Assembly (NCBI GenBank): GCA_037953625.1
Contig: CM075656.1
Span: 85,083,001-85,147,000, forward strand
DNA: 64,000 bases
Direction: 5' to 3'
Origin: Crotalaria pallida
Lineage: Eukaryota > Streptophyta > Magnoliopsida > Fabales > Fabaceae
The notes under the pieces are model-generated. The model saw nothing but the letters and a program-made list of their open reading frames with translations, did no database searches and was not told the DNA's origin. Shown here one piece after another: positions 55,428 through 64,000 of the stretch. A program made the translations under genes and the position numbers. Numbering within the stretch: the first letter of the stretch is position 1; each line of letters starts with the position of its first letter.

Positions 55428-58400
55428 TTATGCTCCCGTTAAGTCAAGAATATCAGATATTTTGCTTGTATAATAGTCTGGCTGAATAGTATTTGAAGGG
55501 TCTTGCAGAGCTGATTGAGTTGTAACACCTGTTTCCACAACAAAGTAATCTCAACATTATAATGAATGAATTGTGTGTTAAGGTAAGGTCAAAGATGCAG
55601 TAAAAAGCAAGTCCAATTACCTGAAAGCACAAGAAGAGTTTTGCAACCAGCATTCTGTCCAAACAATATATCAGTATCTAGCCTATCACCCACCATGCAC
55701 ATCTTGGAGCAACTTACATTGAATCTGCTCAAAACAAAGAGTTATAACTCAGAGAAATATGAAGTAAAAGTAAAACATAAAAGTCCCGGCGGACGAAATC
55801 AACAAATTTAAGCATTTAAAATTCTTACTTCTTAAGTAAAAAATCCATCATGAAGGTTGATGGTTTCCCAACTACAATAGGCTCCTTTTGGGTTGATCCA
55901 CATATGGCAGAAACCATACACCCCGCACCTGAAATCCGACATTTATGGATTATATAAAGCTATACAACCAAGTCGGGGATAATTCCGCTGTTTAAGAATA
56001 GAATGGGATTGAAGAAAGGACCAGGCCATTCTTGCAAAGAAGTCATATTTCCAACAGAATCACGGTTGGTAGCAATGAAAAGGCATCCTGGATTTTCGCG
56101 TATGCAAAGGGTTCCATACCTATTAGATGGAATTTAGAATAGCATCATGTCAAACAATTAAAAGCGAGTAATTACATAAATGACTAAATGTAGATGGAAT
56201 TCTCAAAACAGCTATTTTTATTCACTATAATTCAAGAGGATGTTGGCTTATAATATAAATATATGATTCTTGATGGTTCCCATCATCATATCCACTTATT
56301 GTGTAAATGAGAAAAACATTTAACTATTCACTAGAGTATTCCCTAAAAATTTTTTATGCAAACAAATACTTGAAAGAAGCCAAACTAGGATATTATTTGA
56401 TTTTTGATGGTACCAATACTCTTTTCAAACTCTGTATATTTATAAATCATCATAGGTTTTGAACATGAAATTTGGAGTAGCAAGTCAGCAGCAACATAAA
56501 CCTAAAATTCAAGAAACAAGGGAAAAGCTTTTCTTACTGAAGCTTGTAATAGTTAATGTTTGGATCTAAACCAACCACGACAGCTCCAACCTGCAAGAGT
56601 GAACTCATCAGTTAACTGCAAGGCACTAATCTCGACAAAGATACACAAACTGACAATGGGCAAGGTTAAGTACAGTCTTATCATGTTCAAAAAAGCTGTT
56701 CTGCTTGAAGTCTATTGTTTTGTTCGAATCTCCCTGCAATTATTGAATGCTTATGTTAGGATATCTCTGACTTGTGACACTGTGTTAGAACAACAGGATA
56801 AGTCTCCTAAATAGCTCAGTGGACAATGAAAACAACAATTTCAATTAAGAAAAGGAGGGCAAAACTTACTGGACCACCCAAAGCTGTGAAACCAGCAAGT
56901 TTCAACTCCTCCAATATACCTTCCCCACCAATTACGTAAACCTGAACATTGAGAAGAAGAACACCAATTACAGGTAGCTTACTGTGACAGCACAAGTATA
57001 AAAGGATTGAACATTAGACCACCAGTAACTTAAAACGTAACCAAGTCATGATATATGGCACAGCATGACATTTACCATTGTCCATTATGATAATGAGTAA
57101 ATGGTCAAATTATATCTTAAACAAACAATGTCCTCCGTACTAGTCTCTAAATGATGGAAATTATTTCCAAGGACCTTGAATGAGTATTATATCATAGTCT
57201 CTAAATGACAAGCACTACGGACTAATTTGTATGACAAAAAGAAAATTTAGAGACTGCAGTACTTTTTATCATTCAAGGGCTAATATGACAGACATTATAT
57301 ACTAATCAGATCATTTACTGATCACGGGTGTGATTACATGTGTTTTTCACAAGATTGTAAATGATGTAGACAATGAAAATAACAAAAATTGAAGGATATA
57401 TTTAATAATTTATATATGCATAAACACATGTGAAGTTATTCTTTGAAATTGAAGACAACTTAATATATTCATCAGCAATTGACAGATAGCACATTATAAG
57501 AGAAGAAAATTGACATTTATTGTATTGTTAGTATTGCTAATATTAACACATATATCCATCTTACTTAACATATAAGTAGAAAACATTAAAGAATATAGGT
57601 TGGGGGAGAACAGTACTCTTTGCCAATAGTTCAAATTATTATTGAATCAAGAAAAGTGTTATCAAGATACTCATTCAGCAATCCATTGTTCACAGACTTC
57701 CGTGACTACCTATTTTCTATTGACATTCGTAATAATAGAGCACAACTAACTATTCACAACCACTCAGCAAATCATGCACGGAATGCATTACATAATCTTA
57801 ATTACAGTATCTATAGATTGTAGCAGCATATAATAACTACCTTGGAATTACTTATAACTTTTACTATCATATAAGGACAAGTATTACCAACATTATATTT
57901 CAACTAGACCATTTTCTAATCATTTGGTGACGAAGGAAACGAAACAGGTTAAGGCATTATATCGAGTGAGGGATAGTAACCTTGTTTTGTTGTGGAAAAT
58001 TGTTGACTTTCAAGTACATAGCGGCTGCAAAAGAGGAGGAGAATATCTCATCCTGCAAATGAAATGAGAGAGTATGTATTAAAATGATTACTGCACCTTT
58101 GGAAAACAAACAAAAAAAAAATGATTACTGCAATTAATGAATAAAACGTCAATTTGGTCCATGATATATTGACACGAGAGTATATATTGACATCACATGT
58201 TACTTTGGTCAGTCAGATTACAAAAACTTCAATTTGGTCCCCAACCAGGAATTAAATTATCTGACTCTCAGGGGACTAAATTGATTGATGGTGGGCAAAC
58301 AAACAAATAAATAGTTAGATTAATCCCTGACTTTGTGGGCATCGATCAAATTAGTCCATGAGATTATCGAAATTTCAAATTAGTTCCTGAGATAGCAAAA

Positions 58401-59199
58401 CGTGAGTCACGTTAATCCGTGTTGTTAGTGGTCCACAAAGTCCGGGACTAATTTAACCGGTGCCCACAATCTCAAAGACTAATTTGATCGATCGCCAAAG
58501 GTCCTTTTTTTTTTGCCAAAACGACGTTGTTTTGGTCATTCCGTTAGTACACGTTAAGGACCACTATCGGCCATTAACATTAGGGGACTAATGTGACTCA
58601 CGTTTTCCTATCTCAATGACCAATTTGAAATTTCAAAAATCTTAAAGACTAAATTGATTGGTATCCACAAAATCATAGACTAATCTGACATATTACTCGC
58701 AAACAAAGTCGCACTAAATTGACTTTTTTTTTTTTTTTTTTTTTGCAATCTTGGGGACTAAAATGACACATTTTATGCTACAATTAACAGAAAAAGCAAA
58801 ATTGAAAAGGGAAATGAGGTTGACCTCAGAAACAGGAATTCCTAAAGATTGAAACTTGAGAGCGTATTGTGGTCTGGACTTGGATGAATTGTTGGTAACG
58901 AACACCAACTTCTTGCCCTTGGAGCGAAGCATGTGGAGAGTTTCGGAAACTCCATCAATAAGCTCATCACCTTTCCAGATCACACCTGAGGCCAGACAAA
59001 GGTCATGATGATTCATGTCACATTCACTAATAACACACACACACACACACTGTTGAATCCAAAACAAAAGAAATGAGAGAATGTAAGTAAAAGAGTTACC
59101 GTCGCAATCGAAGAGAAAAGCTTCCACGGAATCGAAGAGTTGTTTGAAATTATGAGCAGATAGAAGGTGGGCCTGAGCCTGAGGCTGAGGGGAACTCAT
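55428..59199 (-). CDS. PGLP2: Phosphoglycolate phosphatase, cytosolic type, ten exons, 306 aa
   Basis: Minus-strand exons: 59199-59100, 58985-58825, 58052-57981, 56941-56870, 56733-56674, 56590-56538, 56119-56022, 55928-55829, 55724-55621, 55528-55428, all in agreeing phase. The enzyme is a HAD-superfamily phosphatase removing phosphate from 2-phosphoglycolate. Motifs: FLFDCDG with nucleophile D31 and general acid D33, VFVTNNS (motif II, about 61-67), VVGKPS with K227 (motif III), MVGDRLDTDI (motif IV, about 249-258). The short N-terminus (MSSPQPQAQAHLLSAHNFKQ) lacks a transit peptide, pointing to the PGLP2-type cytosolic form rather than the chloroplast photorespiratory isoform. The length matches (about 300). 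Two donors have unusual +3 to +6 bases (gag|gtcaac, cctg|gtcctt) and the exon encoding GDSNKTIDFKQNSFFEHDKT is only 60 bp. The first in-frame ATG before the conserved start is a likely leader read-through, so 59199 is chosen. Confidence 0.93.
58310..58690. mobile_element. MITE in intron 2 of the phosphatase gene
   Basis: Imperfect inverted repeat, same family as 30320-30665. Shared phrases are cgtgagtcacgttaatcc and its reverse gggactaatgtgactcacg, gatcaaattagtc, and a central aaaacgacgttgttttgg. It lies between exons 2 and 3 and does not touch splice sites. A poly-T run (58724-58744) lies just beyond. Confidence 0.65.
59034..59052. repeat. (AC)n microsatellite in intron 1
   Basis: About nine AC units in the first phosphatase intron. 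Confidence 0.85.
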
Positions 59200-60387
59200 C
59201 GGAAAGGGGAGAAGTGATGAAGAGAGAATAATAAGCTGAGTACGCAGTTGCAGCACCTCCTCACCCTGTTCCCGATTTGGATTCTCTACGTTTTTGGAGT
59301 TTTAACGACGAATTTCGTGACTTGTACTAATACAAGAAACGGATTTATCAATGGTTTTATTTTTTTACTTTTTCATTTTTCAGCTCGAATATTTTTTATA
59401 AAATTATTTTTATATATGTAATAGAAAAAAAAATAATAACTAAGCCTAAAATTAATTAGTAAAAAATAACTTAACAATAGAGTTCAAAATTAATTAATTA
59501 AGAATACAATTGATTGAAAATCACCAAAATTTAAACATAGCGTGTCACAAATCATGACCCAGCTTGTACCGGTGTCCTATCGAGATTGTTTTGCTTTCGA
59601 TCGGTTATTTCATACAATTTCGAACTAAATTACCTTCCAGTATTTGTATGTGTCCATTAATTTTGTTCATAACATTGTTGAATTGCATAATTGTCTATGG
59701 GGATAACACTCTCAACCAAAAAAAACAAACAAAAGTTATTCACGATAATTTTGGAGACTCTATTCATATTGTCCACTTTACACTCTACCAAAACTCAATT
59801 GAATAACTTTAGTCAATAACAGATATGAGATGAGAGGGATGAGATCATACACAATTGGATACCATAATGACAATTTACTCATTCTTTTGGTTTTAAAAAA
59901 AAGTTTAATATATGTGTATTGACAATATAAAATTTTTTACATTGTTAATATATCATCCACCGTTATATGTATTATTTTTATTTGCAAGTCAATCATTGTT
60001 AATCCATCAATGATAGATAATATCCTGATAGATAGTGTAAAAAAATTAGTCTCTCATGATTATTTCTTTATACTTTTCATCCTTACAGTTTTTCGATGTC
60101 AACTTTGATGGAATATGCTAACATGATCCAAAGAAGACCTTGTTAGCACTGTCACATGGATAATATTTGGAACGATGATGTGAGAGTGATAGTGCAAGTG
60201 GGTAGCTCCGATGCAATGGTTTTTGGACAATGCGACTTGCTGAGATGTGCTTGCAACTGATAAGTGATAAGGTCGATGATCACAATTTGGGATGGTGTGG
60301 TGTTAAGAGACGATTTTGATGAGGAGGATAACTACCTTAGTTTGGTGATGAATAAAACTATGTTAATGCTGAAGTTATAGTGTACTG
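59200..60387. other. Phosphatase promoter region, then intergenic DNA
   Basis: 59200-59300 is the probable 5' leader (minus strand) of the phosphatase gene. The rest is AT-rich with no gene. About 59910-60040 contains phrases like gacaatataaaattttttac and gatagtgtaaaaaaattag in inverted order, possibly an old MITE. Confidence 0.4.
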
Positions 60388-63300
60388 TGTAACATCTGCC
60401 TTTTTGACTCACTTCTTCTACAAGTCCCTAATCAAGAAATTATTTTAACTTAATTGATTTAAGAATTAATTTAAAAGAGTTTTGATTTCATGATGGGTTT
60501 TTATGTTTTGAAATTTAATTTACTTGTGTTGTGATTTTGTGTTTGATTGTTTAAGGTTTTAATTAAGATTTTGTTTTCCTAAATTCATGCATATGATTTT
60601 AAGATGGAAAATTATTTTCTCTAAGTTTCAAGAATCAAAGTCCAATCATCTTGAACTAGAGTTATCCCTAGAAACCCTAATTAGTATCCTAATTTTTTAT
60701 TAAACCCTGATCGAGCTCCTAATCCTTGATTTAGAACTTAATCACTCTTTGAAACCCTAAACCCTCAAGGTTAGTGAGCTAATCTAGAATTAGTTTTCCT
60801 TAAACTTAAACTAGTATGGATTAAGTTTTGATTAGTACCTTAATCCTTGATTAAGCCCTAATCTCTAAGGATTAGTGGACTAAACCTAAATTAGTTTTCC
60901 TAATCCTACCCTAATCATGATTAGAACCTAATTAGTGCCTTAAACCTAAGTTAGCTAACCTAATCTACCTAAATACCCTAATGGCCGAATGCTAGGTGAA
61001 TAACTTGGCCACCAAGTTCATTTACTTGGTCACCAAGTTGCATGGCCCAAAAGTCAAACACATGACATCATCTACATGACCTAAGCATGACTTAAGAGGG
61101 GAAGGAAAAATAAAAGAAAAAAAGAAGGAAAACTGTGGAGGGACTTAGAAGCAAAACTTGGTCCCCAAGTAGTTGCACTCAAGCCCCCCATGCAAGCCCT
61201 TGATGACAAATAAGGAAAAGTAAAGAAGAATAAAAAGAAGGGGGTCAAAACCGTGTGGAAGGAGTAAGTTACTTCTTCATTCCTTCATTCTTCATTCTTC
61301 TTTCTTCATCCTTTCTTTTTCTCTCATCAACACAAACAACAACACACACCAACAAACCGTGAGAGAGTGAGAGAGAGAAAGTGGCCGAATGAAAGGAAGA
61401 AAGAACCAACACCTAAACACTTCATAACCCAAGCAAGATCAAGCCATGCTAGTGAAGGAGAGAAGGAAAAACCAATGGACTTAGGAAAGGAGGGAGAAAA
61501 CCGTGAGGAGTAGGAAGAACAACCCCAAAAATTTGGACTTGATTTTGAAGTTTTTAATTAAGTAAGCCTTTTATTTCATGATCCAAAAAGTTTTAAACCT
61601 ATCTTCTTTGATTCTTTTTCGTTTTCCATGATCTTCTTCTAAAAGCTTGATTTTTGGTTTGAAAGTGTGATGCCTGTTTGTTTTTATGTTAGATCTAGAG
61701 ATTTTACTAACATGCATGTTGATCTTTGAACTTGATCTTGAAGTTTTTGCTAAGAAAGTATTTTCTCATGATCTTAAGTTTTCTTCTTGATTTCTTGAAC
61801 TTTTTCATCTCTTCTTTGATTTTTCTTAAAGTATTCTTTGAAAAAGTTTGATTTTGGTTTTGCATGACTTGTTTTTCAAAGGTTCAAGACTTGATCTTAA
61901 CATGCATGAAGTTTGTTTTGTTAAAAATCAAATTTTCCTTAATGATCTTGTTAGAAAGGGCCACGGTTTTGTTAAAAACCAAAGGCTACAAGTTTGTTAA
62001 TTGTTTACGATATGTACATGTTGATCTTGAAATATTTGAAACTTGTTTTGGATGAGTTAAAGTTCTAAGAAAATTTTTGAGAGAAGTTAAGAATTGGTCA
62101 CGGTTTTGATGATGATGTGATTGAAATCTTGATTTTCTTTTGTTTAACTTCTTGCATGTCATGATCTTGAAATTTAATAATGAATATAAAATTTTGTGGT
62201 GTTGTGATCTTGAGTGGTGGTCACGGTTTTGTATGACTAGTTGAAAAAGATTAAGATTTTCTTAAGTTTAGTTAATGAATATGTAATTTCCATGAACTTT
62301 ATGTTGATCCTAAGTGTTAAATGTGAAATAAAAATTGTTTAGAGATTATGTGATGCTCACGGTTTCCATAATGAAATATATGTTAGGATTGTATTTCTAT
62401 TTGCTTGAATGAGTTATATGAAATTGTTGATGGATTTAAGTTGTTTTAGAAGTCTTGAATCTTTGAAAATGTTTTTGAGAAAACCTAGTTAAGGTCACGG
62501 TTTGGACCTTAACTTTGGAGTTAAATTTCCTTGAATGTGTATATGTGTTCATGCCATGAAACTATGTGTTGATTTGTGAAGTTTTATTTGAGAAAATAGT
62601 TTTTGAAAAGCTAATGATGTATACGGTTTCAACATGTTTAGGCATATTAAGATGAAGTTTTGCTAAGATGGAATTGATTAAGTGAAAGTTAAAAAGAAAA
62701 ATGTGTCTAAGTATGTATGTGATGCATGATTCGGTTTGTGTATGTGTTCACAAGTCTAATTACCTTATTTGATTGAGATATATGCATGAACAAGTACGTG
62801 AGCATGTTTATGTTTAGCTTGATAGCTTGTGATTATGTAATGTTTGAAATAAATGAATGTTTGTTTGATTTGTTCTATTTGACTATCATGTTGTCCACAC
62901 TCGGTTCTAAGTGTTTGAACTTGAGAAAGTGTTGAGTTAAGTGTTTATTTGATTGATTTCAAGATGCTTGATTTATCTATGTGTTTAAATTGGTTTTGAA
63001 AAAAATGGAAAATGAAATTGGGACTTAACATATGATGCTGTCCAGAATTTTCTAAGTTGTATTCCTTACTTGAAAGTGTTTTAAAGTTGAGTTTTTAGGA
63101 GTATTTGATATGAGACAAAAATTGGTTTTTAAAAGTGCGATTTTTCGGTGTTTTCGAAGTTAAATTCAATGTTGTCCAAGAGGGACCAGCAAAGAAACTT
63201 TTTATTTAAATTGATTTATTTGATTGTTTTCTCATGGTTTTAAAGTATAAAAGTTAGTGTTTGATTTTGAACAAGTTTGAGTGAGAGGATTGATGTTTTG

Positions 63301-64000
63301 ATTCTAAATAAAGACAAAAGTTTGGATTTTCTTAAGTTGCTTTGAGAATAATTTCAAGAGTAATATTCAAATAAAGTTTAACACTCATATGTCTATCTTA
63401 TGGGACTTGAAAGAAGTTGGAGTTGGGCAGACTAGGAAGGGAGCAGATCGTTCGGAACTTGTGAATTTGGTAACTGCGAACCCAGGTGAGAGAGAAGTTA
63501 TCCTAAGACGCTTTGGTGTCTAGTGAGTATGCTAGGACACTCCGTACTCTCTCAAAGTCGGAGTAAAGGTCTATTGTAGCTAGTAGTATACCCGATAAAT
63601 TGTGTGCCTTGTTTGTATCGCGATATACGAAGACTCAGACCTATACCATCACATGGTATTGATTGATTGATATATTTGTTTATGTTGAGATATATTGTTG
63701 TTTATACTGTCATTGCATGAGCATAATGCATCATCCCGCGATATAAGATAAGAGTAGCAAAGACGATTAGAAAATTATAAGAAATTCCCCAAAGATTAGT
63801 ACGAAACTCTAAGGGATGGAACGCTGGATGATGCTGATGCGCCGAGTACGTGGATCGAGTTGACGATATGACGACGACGGCAATGCCTTTGGACGTGGAC
63901 GCAACGATTGATTGATTCTACGAAGATAGTCTCCATATGGTTGTAGCCATATGTTGAGAGTGGTTTAAGATAGGTCGGAGCCTATCTAGCCGATGGTGAT
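60388..64000 (+). mobile_element. Probable Ty3/gypsy-type long LTR, cut by the window edge
   Basis: Begins TGTAACATCTGCC, the kind of start seen in plant chromovirus LTRs. It runs on for more than 3.6 kb with almost no open frames. There are many aaaccctaatt-like phrases at 60660-60970, a leader-like stretch rich in gagaga (about 61340-61390) and T/G-rich DNA throughout. Near the edge (63420-63900) is more balanced DNA. No primer-binding site, gag or pol is reached before the window ends, so this is inferred from texture rather than domains. Confidence 0.4.

Noticed and set aside
1..64000. tRNA, rRNA or conserved miRNA genes
   Set aside because: Read for tRNA-like boxes and for well-known plant miRNA words; found none that I could support.

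Overview
This is a plant nuclear window, from a dicot and quite possibly a legume. The evidence is spliced genes with GT-AG introns, AT-rich intergenic DNA, and a D6PK-type AGC kinase with a phosphoglycolate phosphatase as the clearest host genes. The assignment to legumes is only an impression from the style of the repeats. Nothing bacterial or organellar is visible, and I found no rRNA, tRNA or CRISPR.

Layout. Positions 1-31,000 are almost entirely transposon-derived. They begin with a diverged duplication (about 66-2404 and 3299-6003) carrying fragments of the peroxin gene PEX19, with a Helitron-type 3' terminus at 6238. A second Helitron-type terminus faces the other way at 6383 and a third lies at 15298. 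Between them are a truncated Ty1/copia 5' end (LTR, primer-binding site, partial gag; about 9008-9824), a minus-strand Ty3/gypsy-like LTR remnant (about 10190-12480) with a 122-bp tandem repeat, and a three-copy array with a period of about 620-665 bp (12490-14370). An unrecognised host gene or captured gene fragment (candidate exons 15384-15480, 17139-17192, 17750-17864) is broken exactly inside its stop codon by a complete young Ty1/copia element (17865-23147). That element has 583-bp LTRs that differ at one position I could see and an intact 1338-residue polyprotein. Further right are a decayed copia pol, a 1.29-kb Mutator-like element with arms of about 320 bp and a 9-bp target duplication, and a hAT element nested in a MITE.

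Positions 32,100-59,300 hold the host genes. Two paralogous four-exon universal-stress-protein genes lie head to head (32101-34192 minus, 36389-38536 plus). A two-exon D6PK-like auxin-transport kinase follows (41122-44389 minus), then a ten-exon cytosolic-type phosphoglycolate phosphatase (55428-59199 minus). Between them sit a 700-bp near-perfect foldback (46342-47039) and a 991-bp Pack-MULE (53426-54416) carrying a broken copy of the acidic ribosomal protein P3 gene. From about 60388 to the window end is a long non-coding stretch that looks like the start of a Ty3/gypsy LTR.

The most unusual pattern is that three separate loci (23.8 kb, 34.6-35.1 kb, 53.4-54.4 kb) contain strings of short hairpins of about 20-28 bp, each built on its own stem word (CCGACA, CCGCCT, CCGGTT). 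In the two with definable ends these strings make up the arms of a terminal-inverted-repeat element. The genes do not form an operon. The host genes are transcribed independently and the rest is nested mobile DNA.
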